From assembly GCA_965204415.1 (NCBI GenBank), contig CBDBEL010000003.1:806001-870000 (forward strand): a stretch of DNA of 64,000 nucleotides, read 5' to 3'. This document shows positions 53,420 through 62,313 of this stretch, in pieces (the stretch's first letter is position 1; each line of letters begins with the position of its first letter). The notes below the pieces were generated by a model. It had not been told where the DNA came from. It saw only the letters and a program-made list of their open reading frames with translations, and made no database searches. The position numbers and the translations under genes were made by a program. This stretch comes from Aldehydirespirator sp965204415 (GTDB lineage: Bacteria > Actinomycetota > Acidimicrobiia > Acidimicrobiales > Aldehydirespiratoraceae).

Positions 53420-55444
53420 GTGAGCTCAGGGCAAGGCGTGATGACGAGGTCGTTGACGTTGATCGACGAGCTTGTCCTGACGCTCCTCAATGAGGAGAGC
53501 GGCTACTTCCGCCAGGTACCCGGGTGGAATCTGAACTGTGCCATCGTCGGTGCGGCCCTTGCCGAGTTGTCGCTCGCGTCTCGCGTCGACACCGACCTGG
53601 AGTCGCTGATCCTCCTGGACGGGATCCCGACCGGCGATCCCGCGCTCGACCCTGTCCTCTACAGGATCGCGGCCGAGAAGACTCAACGCAACGCCCAGTA
53701 CTGGATCGAGCGGCTCGCTCCCGAGGCGGAGTCGATCATCGATCTCACCTTGGCCCGCTTGTGCGACCTGAACATCTTGCAGCATCACGACGGCGAATTC
53801 TGGTCGCTGGCCGGGTCCGCCTGGAGGATGGGAGTGCACACCGGATCCGAGGTGGGCACGGCCGTCGAGTTCGTCAAGACCCGCATAGGCCGGGCCATCT
53901 TCAACAACGAGATCCCGGACCCCAGAGACGTCATCATCATCTGTCTCATCGACACATGCGACGTCCTGCGGTTCATCTTCGAGCTCGACGAGGAGTCCGA
54001 GGAGCGCGTCGAGCAGATCCGCAGGATGGACTTGATCGGCCGGGCCATCGCCGACGCGGTCGGGCACAACATTGCCGTGTCGTCGTTCCGGCGATCCGCC
54101 CTGGCCAAGCAGATTCCCGTCGTCAAGCTGCGGAAGCTGCTGCGGAGCAAGAATGTTCGCAGCGGCAACCTTCCCGCTGTCTTCGCGGAGCTTCATGAAG
54201 AGTACGGCCCGGTGTTCGAGGTTCGCCCGCCCTTCAGGGAGCCCATGATCTGCCTCGCCGGACCCGACACCAATCACTGGGTGCACCGGCACGGCCGCAC
54301 GCACCTGAGAGCCAGGGACTATCTGGAGGATTTCGAGAAGGTCTACGGCGGAGTGGGACTTCTGCCCGCGCTCGACGGCGCCGATCACTTCCGGTACCGG
54401 AAGTCCATCCAGCCTGCCTATTCGCGCACCAGGCTGGCAGAGCAGCTGGACGAGTTCTTTGCCCATTCGCGGAGCTGCATGGCGACTTGGGGTGTTGGAG
54501 AAGCACAGCAAGCGTTGGGGATGTGCCGGAAGTTGATCAACGCGGTGATGTCGCCGCTGACTGTCAGCATCGACTCGCAGGACATCGTCGACGACATGCA
54601 CAAGTTCAAGGACCGCGCCCTCAAGACGCACCTCGGCCAGACCCTCCCCAAGTTCATGCTGAAGACTCCGAGCATGAGGCGCCGGGCGAAGCTGGTCGGC
54701 GAAGTGGTGGACCGGGTCCTCAGTCTCCATACGCCCGCCCAGAGGGCCGGATGTCCTCGGGATCTTGCGGACGACCTGCTGAGCATGCACACCAGCGACC
54801 GGCAGTTCCTCCCGGAGTCGAACCTGCGGTTCGTGCTCTCGGCACCGTTGATCGCCAGCATGTATGTCGGCGATCAACTCAGCTTCATCGCCTACGCGAT
54901 GATCTCGCAGCCCGAGTTCCACGAGAAGATCCGGGCCGAGGCCGATGCCGTGTTCGCCGACGGCGATCCGGATGTAGAGATGCTCACCGGACCGGCTACC
55001 GACGTGACTCGCCGCTTCATCATGGAGTGCATGCGTCTGTACCCGGTCGTCCCGCTGTCGCTTCGCAACGTGATGAATGCCTGCGAGGTCGAGGGCTACG
55101 AGTTGCCGGAGGGTGTCCGGGTCTTGATCGCCACCACCGCCACGCACTACATCGAGGATCTGTTCCCCGACCCCTTCAAGTTCGACATCGACCGCTATCA
55201 GGCTCCGCGCAAGGAGCACCTCGGCACCGGGTACGCCCCGTACGGCCTAGGCACGCACACCTGCCTCGGCGCCCGGTTGACGGAACTGTATCTGGCGACC
55301 AACCTGCTGATGATGGCGCACTACTTCACGCTGGAGATCGCTCCCAAGAACTACAAGGTCAAGATCAGCCCGTTCCCGACGATGTCACCGAGCAGGAAGC
55401 TGAAGTTCGTGGTGGCCGAGAAGAGGCGCGAGCTACCCGTCTGA
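53420..55444 (+). CDS. GPP34 (GOLPH3/Vps74-like) domain fused to cytochrome P450, copy 1
   Basis: Protein of 674 residues with two parts. Residues about 8-225 match the GPP34 family: SLTLIDELVLTLLNEESGYF, AALAELSL, YWIERLAP, then EIPDPRDVIIICLIDTCDVL and RMDLIGRAIADAV. Eukaryotic GPP34 proteins bind PI4P-containing membranes. Residues about 230-674 are a P450 with ECMR (536-539) and the heme loop YGLGTHTCLG with Cys615. The I-helix reads YVGDQLSF (482-489), so the usual AG-x-(D/E)-T is changed and the conserved Thr is Leu. The GTG start at 53420 has GGGAG upstream. It is followed 64 bp later by a tandem paralogue. The GPP34 part may dock the enzyme to the membrane. The reaction is unknown and may not be a standard monooxygenation. 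Confidence 0.88.
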   Translation: MSSGQGVMTRSLTLIDELVLTLLNEESGYFRQVPGWNLNCAIVGAALAELSLASRVDTDLESLILLDGIPTGDPALDPVLYRIAAEKTQRNAQYWIERLAPEAESIIDLTLARLCDLNILQHHDGEFWSLAGSAWRMGVHTGSEVGTAVEFVKTRIGRAIFNNEIPDPRDVIIICLIDTCDVLRFIFELDEESEERVEQIRRMDLIGRAIADAVGHNIAVSSFRRSALAKQIPVVKLRKLLRSKNVRSGNLPAVFAELHEEYGPVFEVRPPFREPMICLAGPDTNHWVHRHGRTHLRARDYLEDFEKVYGGVGLLPALDGADHFRYRKSIQPAYSRTRLAEQLDEFFAHSRSCMATWGVGEAQQALGMCRKLINAVMSPLTVSIDSQDIVDDMHKFKDRALKTHLGQTLPKFMLKTPSMRRRAKLVGEVVDRVLSLHTPAQRAGCPRDLADDLLSMHTSDRQFLPESNLRFVLSAPLIASMYVGDQLSFIAYAMISQPEFHEKIRAEADAVFADGDPDVEMLTGPATDVTRRFIMECMRLYPVVPLSLRNVMNACEVEGYELPEGVRVLIATTATHYIEDLFPDPFKFDIDRYQAPRKEHLGTGYAPYGLGTHTCLGARLTELYLATNLLMMAHYFTLEIAPKNYKVKISPFPTMSPSRKLKFVVAEKRRELPV

Positions 55445-55508
55445 CGCGCCTGCTGCCCGGAGCCCGACCGGCTACGATTTGTCGGATGGTGCGCGGAGGA
55501 AGGGCCTG

Positions 55509-57535
55509 ATGTCGCCGGTTGGCGGCGGCGTGATGACGAGGTCGCTGACCCTGATCGACGAACTCGTCCTGACGCTCCTCAATGAGGAGAGCGGCTACTT
55601 CCGCCAGGTTCCGGGTTGGAACCTGAACTGCGCGATCGTCGGCGCGGCCCTCGCCGAGCTGTCGCTCATGGCCCGCATCGACACCGACATGGAGTCCCTG
55701 ATCCTTCTGAACGGGACCGCGACCGGCGACCCTGCGCTCGACCCCGTCCTCTACAGAGTCGCGGCCGAGAAGACTCAACGCAACGCCCAGTACTGGATCG
55801 AGCGGCTCGCTCCCGAAGCGGAGTCGATCATCGACCTGACCCTGGATCGCCTGGTCGACCTGAAGATCCTGCAGCATCACGACGGCGACTTCTGGTCGTT
55901 GGCCGGATCGGCCTGGAGGATGGGAGTCCACACCGGATCCGAGGTGGGCACGGCCGTCGAGTTCGTGAAGACCCGTATCAGCCGGGCCATCTTCAACAAC
56001 GAGATCCCGGACCCGAGAGACGTCATCATCATCTGCCTCATCGACACATGCGACGTCCTGCGCTTCATCTTCGAACTCGACGAGGAGTCCGAGCAGCGGG
56101 TGCAGGACATCTGCAGGATGGACCTGATCGGCCGCGCCATCGCCGAGGCGGTCGGTCAGAACATCGCCGGGCCGCTGTTCCGGCGATCCGCGCTGACCAA
56201 GCAGATTCCGGTGGTGAAGCTCCGGAAGATCCTGGGCAGCAGGCATGCTCGCACCCGCAACGTGCCGGCGCTCTTCGCCGAACTGGCAGAGGAGTACGGT
56301 CCGGTGTTCGAGATCCGGGTGCCCTTCAAGGAGCCCATGCTCTTCCTTGCCGGAGCGGAGACGAATCACTGGGTCCATCGGCACGGCCGCATGTACCTGA
56401 GAGCCAGGGACTACTTCGAGCCCATGGAGAAGGTCTACGGCGGCGTGGGACTGCTGCCCGGTCTCGACGGCGCCGACCATTTCCGGTACCGGAAGTCCGT
56501 CCAGCCCGGGTACTCGCGCGCCAGGCTGGAGGAGCAGCTGGACGAGGTCTACTCGCACGCGCGGGACCACATGGCGGACTGGGCTGTCGGCCAGGCGTAC
56601 CGCGCGGTGCCGATGTGCCGGCTGCTGGTCAACTCGCAGATATCGCCGCTGTCGGTCAGCATCGATTCGCAGGACATCGTCGAGGACTTGCAGGTCTTCA
56701 AGGAGCAGGCGCTCAAGGTGCATCTCGCCCGGACCACGCCCAAGTTCACGCTGAAGACCCCGGGCATGAAGCGTCGGGCGAAGCTGATCGGCGACGTAGT
56801 GGACCGGGTGCTCAGTGTCCACACCCCGGCTCAGCGGGCCGGGTGCCCTCGCGACCTCGCCGACGAGCTGCTGAGCATGCACACCAACGACCGGCAGTTC
56901 CTCCCGGAGTCGAATCTGCGGTTCGTGCTCTCGACCCCGCTGCTTGCCAGCATGTACGTCGGTGACGAGCTCAGCTTCATCATCTACTCCATGCTGTCGC
57001 AGCCGGAGTTTCACGAGAAGATCCGGGCCGAGGCCGATGCTGTGTTCGCCGACGGCGATCCGGATCCCAAGACGCTCACCGGGGGGGGGTAGACGTAACG
57101 AGCCGCTTCATCATGGAGTGCCTGCGTCTCTACCCGACCGTGCCGATGTCGGTTCGAAACGTGATGAATGCGTGCGTGGTCGAGGGCTACGAGCTGCCGG
57201 AGGGTGTGCGGGTCCACATCGCCACGACCGCGACCCACTACATGAAGGACATCTTCCCCGACCCCATGAAATTCGATATCGACCGCTACACAGCGCCCCG
57301 CAAGGAGCACCTCGGCAGCAGCTACGCCCCCTACGGCCTGGGCACGCACACATGCCTGGGCGCCCGGATGGTGGAGATGCAGATGGTGATCAACGTGCTG
57401 ATGATCGCCCACTACTTCACGCTCAAGATCGCTCCCGAGAACTACAAGCTGAAGATCGACCCGTTCGCGTCGATGTGCCCGAGCAAGAAGCTGAAGTTCG
57501 TCGTGGCCGAGAAGAGGCGCGAGCTACCCGTCTGA
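55509..57535 (+). pseudogene. GPP34-cytochrome P450, copy 2, frameshifted at a G9 tract (possibly phase-variable)
   Basis: Tandem paralogue of copy 1, closely similar along the full length. The ATG at 55509 has GGAGG upstream. The first frame runs through GPP34 and the P450 I-helix (MYVGDELSF, again with Leu for Thr) and stops at TAG 57090, directly after nine G residues (57081-57089). The second frame resumes at once with VTSRFIMECLRLYP and continues to 57535, including the heme loop YGLGTHTCLG. One extra G would restore a single frame of about 675 residues aligned to copy 1 without gaps. No other damage is seen, so this is either a reversible off state, a very recent mutation or a sequencing error. 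Confidence 0.85.
57081..57089 (+). repeat. Poly-G tract (9 G) at the frameshift point
   Basis: ACC followed by nine G then TAG. At the matching place copy 1 reads ACCGGACCGGCTACC, without a homopolymer. With ten G the codons would be GGG GGG GGG GTA GAC GTA ACG, rejoining the P450 frame. Confidence 0.95.
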
Positions 57536-60019
57536 GGCGCCCTGCTCCCCAGTTTCCTCGGCGTGGCGCTGGTACACCTCTTCGGCCGCCACGTCGATGT
57601 CGTCCCACAGGCGCTGAACGGTTGAGCGCAGGCGCATGTTCTCGTAGGCGCCCCACACGGTCATCGCCGGCGGGACCACCAGGACCGAGACGAGCAGCGA
57701 GTACCCGATCGTTATCGCCGCGGTTATGCCGAATTGCCGGGACCCGTCCAGCGGCGAGAAGGCCAGCACGCCGAACCCGAAGGCGGTCGTCAGCGCCGAG
57801 CCCAGCAGCGCCGACCCCGTGGTCGCGAGGGTCCGGATCGCGGCCGTCTCCGGCTTGCGCACGAGGGCGAACTCCTCCCGGTAGCGATGGATCACGTGGA
57901 TGGTGTAGTCCACGCCGATCCCGATCGACAGCGCGGTGATGATCGAGGTGATCAGCGAGTAGGGAATGTCCAGCAGGGCCATCGTGCCCAGGACCCAGAT
58001 GAGGACGAGCACGATCGGCCCGACCGCGATGATCGACAGCGTCGGCCTACGCAGCGTCACCCAGAAGAAGATGGCGAGGATGCCGAGGGCGACCGCGACG
58101 GTGGTGCTGATCGACTCGGTCTGCCCGTCGGTGATCTGGTCCGTGATGGCGACGGCCAGGATGCTCTCCGCAGTCGCGGTGATGGCCTCGTCGTCGCCGT
58201 TCCAGAGCGCCTCGATCTCCTCCTGGACCACTGCGGCCGCCCTGGGGTCGTCGGTGTAGGTCGGGAACTCGAGCAGGATCGCGTCCGTGCCGTCCGGATT
58301 GTTGACCAGGACGTGGGCCAGCGCGGGTTCCATCGCCTCGAGCCGGTCGAGGAGTTCCTGCATGAGCACCGGGTCGAGCTGAACGCCGGCCGCGGCCTCG
58401 TCGAAGAGCTCGGCGAGGTCGGGGTCGTACTTGTCGCCGGGTTCTCCACTGTCGTGGGTCCAGTCGCGCGCCAGCGACTCGTACGTGGCCGCCATCGGCC
58501 CCGCGGCCGCCTGCGGGCGGCGTTGCTCGTCCTCGAAGGCGTCGGCGAGATCCCGCACGTTCAGCAGGGTGCGGGTCTCGGTGGCCTCGGCCCTCACCAG
58601 CACCCGGGCCTGCTCGGTCGAGCCGCCGACGGCTGCTTCGAGGCTCTCCATGTCGTTCAGCACGGTCCCGCCCCGGGGCAGGATGTCGCGGATGCTGAAC
58701 ACCGAGTGGAGTCCCGTGGCCGCGAACCCGAACGCGACCGTCACCGCAAGCACGGCGATGAGGTAGGGGGCCGGCCGGCGGGCCACCGCCGCCCCGAACA
58801 CCTCGGCCGCTCGTTCGATGCCGGGCAGTGCGCCTGACACCGGCCGCGGCGCCTTCAGCCTGCCCCGGGCCTCGCGCCGCCGGTCGATGATGGTTCGTCC
58901 GGCCGGGACCAGCGACAGCATCACGATCAGGCTCAAGGCCACTCCCAGCGCGGCGACGACGCCGAAGTCGCCGATCACGCCGATCGGGGAGAACAGGATC
59001 GACAGGAAGCTCGCAATCGTGGTGACCGCGGCCAGCACGATCGGGACGCCGACGTTGTGCAGCCCCGTCCGGACCGCCTCCAGCACCGGCTCGCCGGCGA
59101 GGCGCCGCTCGCGGTAGTGCGAGACGGCCTGGATCGCATAGTCCACCGTGAGGCTGATCACGATGATCGGCACCATCGTCGAGACCGAGCTCGGGGGACC
59201 TATCCAGCCCAGCCCGTTCGGCCCGAGCCAGCCCTCCGCCCCGACGATCCAGCTCACCGAGAGGATGAGGCCCCCGAGGGTGAGCAGCAGATCGGAGAAC
59301 GTGCGCATGAACAGCAGGATCAGCGCCGCGATCAGCAGCAGGGCCAGTCCGACCAGCGGCGCCATCCCCTCCTCGGTGGCCCGTTTGTACTCGTCCTCGA
59401 TCACGATCGGCGACACGCTGCTCACGCTCAGCGGGCCCTCGGCCGCGGCGGCCAGATCGTTGATGGTCCGCTCGGCGTCCCACACTCGCTCGTCGCCGGT
59501 GTTGCTCAGGCGGACGGTGGCCACCGCGATGGGCGTGCCGTCGCTGTCGATGCCGGTCATCGCGTCGAGCGCCCCGCCGATCTCGGGCACGCTGCGGAGC
59601 GCGTCTATCTCTGCCGGGGTGACCGACGCCGCGTCGAGCCCGGCCGCGGCCTCAATCACCAGCGACGGCGCGATGACCGGGTCGGCCGGCGCCAGCAGCC
59701 CGGCCACGCCCGGGTCGCTGACGATGCCGTCGAGCAGGGCGTCCATCTGGGCGAGCCCGCCGGGGGTGAGCGCCTCGCCGCGGAAGACCATGGTCACCAC
59801 GCTGACGTCGCTGGACTCCCCGAAGAACTCGTCGAGCTCGGCCAGCGTGGTGGCGACCGCGCTACCGGGCGGAAGGAACTCCACCGAGGCTCCCTCGGTG
59901 GGCGGCGCCCGCCGGGTCGCTCCCGCGGCCAGCACGAAGGTGAGGAGGATGAGGACGAGGATCGTGATGGCCGGCCGGGCCGTGACCAGCCGGCTGAACC
60001 TGTCGAGCAGGCGGCTCAT
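57524..60019 (-). CDS. MMPL/RND-superfamily lipid exporter (HpnN/sterol-sensing type)
   Basis: Integral membrane protein of 831 residues with 12 expected helices in two halves. The first helix is about 16-36, then a large extracytoplasmic loop, helices 2-6 from about 223 (MAPLVGLALLLIAALILLFM). The second half starts near 420 with a helix, a loop, and helices from about 645. Each half has the RND proton-relay region, TVDYAIQAVSHYRE and IGVDYTIHVIHRYRE. This architecture is shared by MmpL, HpnN and Patched-like proteins that move lipids, hopanoids or sterols. Its stop overlaps the end of the second GPP34-P450 by 12 bp, tail to tail. It probably exports the product or a related lipid. Confidence 0.88.
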   Translation of the reverse strand: MSRLLDRFSRLVTARPAITILVLILLTFVLAAGATRRAPPTEGASVEFLPPGSAVATTLAELDEFFGESSDVSVVTMVFRGEALTPGGLAQMDALLDGIVSDPGVAGLLAPADPVIAPSLVIEAAAGLDAASVTPAEIDALRSVPEIGGALDAMTGIDSDGTPIAVATVRLSNTGDERVWDAERTINDLAAAAEGPLSVSSVSPIVIEDEYKRATEEGMAPLVGLALLLIAALILLFMRTFSDLLLTLGGLILSVSWIVGAEGWLGPNGLGWIGPPSSVSTMVPIIVISLTVDYAIQAVSHYRERRLAGEPVLEAVRTGLHNVGVPIVLAAVTTIASFLSILFSPIGVIGDFGVVAALGVALSLIVMLSLVPAGRTIIDRRREARGRLKAPRPVSGALPGIERAAEVFGAAVARRPAPYLIAVLAVTVAFGFAATGLHSVFSIRDILPRGGTVLNDMESLEAAVGGSTEQARVLVRAEATETRTLLNVRDLADAFEDEQRRPQAAAGPMAATYESLARDWTHDSGEPGDKYDPDLAELFDEAAAGVQLDPVLMQELLDRLEAMEPALAHVLVNNPDGTDAILLEFPTYTDDPRAAAVVQEEIEALWNGDDEAITATAESILAVAITDQITDGQTESISTTVAVALGILAIFFWVTLRRPTLSIIAVGPIVLVLIWVLGTMALLDIPYSLITSIITALSIGIGVDYTIHVIHRYREEFALVRKPETAAIRTLATTGSALLGSALTTAFGFGVLAFSPLDGSRQFGITAAITIGYSLLVSVLVVPPAMTVWGAYENMRLRSTVQRLWDDIDVAAEEVYQRHAEETGEQGASDG

Positions 60020-60049
60020 GGCGCGTCACTGTACCGAAGCGCCATTACC

Positions 60050-60220
60050 TCAATCCTCCACCCTCCTGAACCGGCCGCCGTGCATGATACTCCCGTAGTA
60101 GTTGAAAGACTTCTTGGCGGCGGGATCGTCGAAGTGGTAGTCGGCGCCGAGCTGCCTTGCCGCCGCGAGCCCGGTGACCAGACAGGTCTCCTGGCTGTTG
60201 ATCAGCTGTTCTGAGTTCCT
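60050..60220 (-). pseudogene. Relic C-terminal fragment, probably of an FAD/NAD(P) oxidoreductase
   Basis: Directly after the TAG of the Rieske gene, and in the same frame, 56 codons read on to a TGA at 60052. They include SQETCLVTGLAAARQLGADY and KKSFNYYGSIMHGGRFRRVE. The stretch looks like the C-terminus of an FAD-dependent oxidoreductase (family guess from memory, not certain). It has no start codon of its own in frame near the beginning. It is either a remnant of a deleted neighbour joined to the Rieske gene or a lost C-terminal extension. Confidence 0.45.
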
Positions 60221-61303
60221 CTACGCGTCGCCGGCCGCTCGCAGGTTGACGACGGTCTCGGTGTCGCCGGCCTCGGCCGGAGCATCGGGATAGAACTGGG
60301 CGCAGTAGGCGCGGAACTGCCTGATCTCGCCGTCGGAGCGGGCCAGCTTCGGGCGGGGCCGGTACTGCTTGCGGCTCCAGATCGGTATGTCCTGCAACAC
60401 GTCGTTCTTCTGGAGCGACGCCATGAACCTGTTCATGATCGGGGCCCGCAGCCTCACCGGGAGGAAGCCCAGGCCGAGGATCCAGCGGTTGGGCTTGCGC
60501 ACCTCTCCCACCTGGGAGACCACCGACAGGTCGATCACCGTGCCGTCGACGGGCGTCGCCAGGATCCAGATCCGCATGGGGATCCCGATCGTGCGCTCGA
60601 GCACCTCCACGAACGAGTAGCCCAGCCCGTAGATGAGGGTGTTGGCCTCCAGGTCGAGGCTCAGGGGCAGCAACCCGGCGATCCGGCGGCTGCTGGCGAA
60701 GTCGAAGCGGCTCACCAGCAGCGGCCCGTCCACCGTCACCGGCTCGACGCGACTCACGCTGTGGTAGTCGTGGACGTAGCGGAAGTGGGCCAGGTCCACC
60801 GAGTTCTCCGTGGTCTCCTGAGGATGGCCCGCGAAGCGGGAGGTCCAGACGCTCAGGTCGCTCCAGCCGGTCTGGTCCGGCGACTCCTCGGGCAGGCCCC
60901 ACTGCGGTGCCCGCCCCCCGATCCCCCACCAGGCGAAGATCAGGCCGGCGATGTCTGAGGTCTCGAAGACCCGCAGCCGGGCCGTCCGGGGCGGGGGCGC
61001 GAAGGGAGTGGCGACGCACTGGCCGGTCGTGTCGTACTCGAAGCCATGGAAGGGGCAGACGAGCCGACCGCCGCGCACCCGCCCCCCTGCGGCCGGGCCC
61101 AGGTCCGAGCCCAGGTGGGGGCAGTAGGCCTCGCTGACGCAGACCCGGCCCTCGTCACCGGACCAGACGACGATCTCGGTGCCCATCCAGGTCTTGCGGA
61201 TCAGCTTGGCTTTCTCCAGGGCCTTGCGGCTGGCGACGAAGTACCAGCCCTCGGGGAACGGCGAGGGCGGGGCGGTCGCAGGTTCCTTACGTTGGACTGG
61301 CAT
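60221..61303 (-). CDS. Rieske non-heme iron oxygenase (KshA / Neverland-DAF-36-like)
   Basis: Protein of 360 residues. The Rieske [2Fe-2S] site is Cys61-Pro-His63 and Cys83-x2-His86 (YCPHLGSDLG, VCPFHGFEYD). The mononuclear iron site is NSVDLAHFRYVHDYH with Asp170, His173 and His178. The large C-terminal part is like KshA and cholesterol 7-desaturases, which act on steroid rings. It needs a separate reductase, not found here. The ATG at 61303 has an AGGA upstream. It is on the same strand as the MMPL exporter and may be part of the same lipid-modification unit as the P450s. Confidence 0.85.
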   Translation of the reverse strand: MPVQRKEPATAPPSPFPEGWYFVASRKALEKAKLIRKTWMGTEIVVWSGDEGRVCVSEAYCPHLGSDLGPAAGGRVRGGRLVCPFHGFEYDTTGQCVATPFAPPPRTARLRVFETSDIAGLIFAWWGIGGRAPQWGLPEESPDQTGWSDLSVWTSRFAGHPQETTENSVDLAHFRYVHDYHSVSRVEPVTVDGPLLVSRFDFASSRRIAGLLPLSLDLEANTLIYGLGYSFVEVLERTIGIPMRIWILATPVDGTVIDLSVVSQVGEVRKPNRWILGLGFLPVRLRAPIMNRFMASLQKNDVLQDIPIWSRKQYRPRPKLARSDGEIRQFRAYCAQFYPDAPAEAGDTETVVNLRAAGDA

Positions 61304-61438
61304 TGTTTGACATTCCTGGCCCGGGTGCTCGGCACTTAGGAAACCCGATAACGGACTCTACGCGCTTCGGGAAGCAACCGAATCTTACGGTCCTGTGCCT
61401 TGCAGTGGTCCGGTTTGCAGCCGGCCGAGGGGTTGGTG

Positions 61439-61927
61439 TCAGTCGTCGGTGCCGGGCGGGAGGTCCCCGGCCGCGACCTTCACGAGCTGGTCGAGCAGGC
61501 CGCCCAGCCACTCGTACAGCACGTACCTGGCCGCCTCCTGGGGTTGATCGCCGTCGGTGGGCGGGTTGAAAGTGGCCGCGCCGACCTCCAGCGTGTTCCC
61601 CAGGTAGAGGCGCACGCTGTTGATGGTCTGCATCCAGGCAGCTACTCCGTCGTCATCCAGCGGGGCACCGTCCAGGGTGGCCTCGACGGTGTCGATCGCC
61701 TCTAGGCGGTGTCGCAGCAGCGAGTCGCCGGTCATCTCCCAGAACTCCTCGGAGGCTCGACGGTCGTGGATGTGCACTGGCGGCTGGAAGCGGAGCAGGG
61801 AGGGATCCTTGCCCCCCACCAGCAACTGCCGGAACTGCTCGAGGATTGCGGCCAGGCCGGCCCGCTCGTCGTCCCGCAGCCTCACGTTGATGCCGTCAGG
61901 ACCAGGTCTGAACCTCACACCGGACAT
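61439..61927 (-). CDS. DUF2017 family protein
   Basis: Protein of 162 residues matching DUF2017, an actinobacterial family found next to clpS. Visible are the N-terminal LRDDERAGLAAILEQFRQLL, RFQPPVHIHD, and the central EEFWEMTGDSLLRHRLEAID and INSVRLYLGNTLEV helices. The ATG at 61927 shares its A with the clpS stop (TGATG), so translation is coupled. Its role is unknown, but conserved pairing implies a link with ClpS/ClpP proteolysis. Confidence 0.85.
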   Translation of the reverse strand: MSGVRFRPGPDGINVRLRDDERAGLAAILEQFRQLLVGGKDPSLLRFQPPVHIHDRRASEEFWEMTGDSLLRHRLEAIDTVEATLDGAPLDDDGVAAWMQTINSVRLYLGNTLEVGAATFNPPTDGDQPQEAARYVLYEWLGGLLDQLVKVAAGDLPPGTDD

Positions 61928-62313
61928 CAGTCCTGCTCGAGGATCGCCCAGAGGCCGTGCTCGTGCAGCCGGTACACATCGAACTCGGCCTTCTCCTTCT
62001 GCCCCGACGCCACCACGGCCTTGCCCTCGGTGTGGACCTGCATCATCAGGCGGTGCGCCTTCTGTTGCGAGTAGCCGAACAGCTTGCGGAACACGTAGGT
62101 GACGTAGGACATCAGGTTGACCGGGTCGTCGAGCACGATCACCTTCCAGGGCAGGTCGGGCCGGCGGTCGGTTTCGTCCACCGGGTCCAGGACGGGCGCG
62201 ACGGTCGGCGTCGGGGCTGCCGGGGCTGACCCGGCCGCCGCGGGCGGGGTGCGCGTCACGGCCGCCGCGACCTCTGCTGCCGGCGCGTCGGCGGTGACCG
62301 CGGCGGGCGTCAT
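61927..62313 (-). CDS. clpS: ATP-dependent Clp protease adaptor ClpS
   Basis: Adaptor of 128 residues that delivers N-degron substrates to the ClpA/ClpC chaperone. The C-terminal core (about 50-128) has the ClpS motif VIVLDDPVNLMSYVTYVFRKLFGYS, then KAHRLMMQVHTEGKAVV. The N-terminal 45 residues are an Ala/Pro-rich extension, longer than in E. coli ClpS. The ATG at 62313 overlaps the heme A synthase stop (ATGA). Upstream of DUF2017, as in many actinobacteria. Confidence 0.93.
   Translation of the reverse strand: MTPAAVTADAPAAEVAAAVTRTPPAAAGSAPAAPTPTVAPVLDPVDETDRRPDLPWKVIVLDDPVNLMSYVTYVFRKLFGYSQQKAHRLMMQVHTEGKAVVASGQKEKAEFDVYRLHEHGLWAILEQD

Noticed and set aside
60045..61019. Second minus-strand frame inside the Rieske gene
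   Set aside because: Arg/Gly-rich shadow of the Rieske reading frame without motifs.
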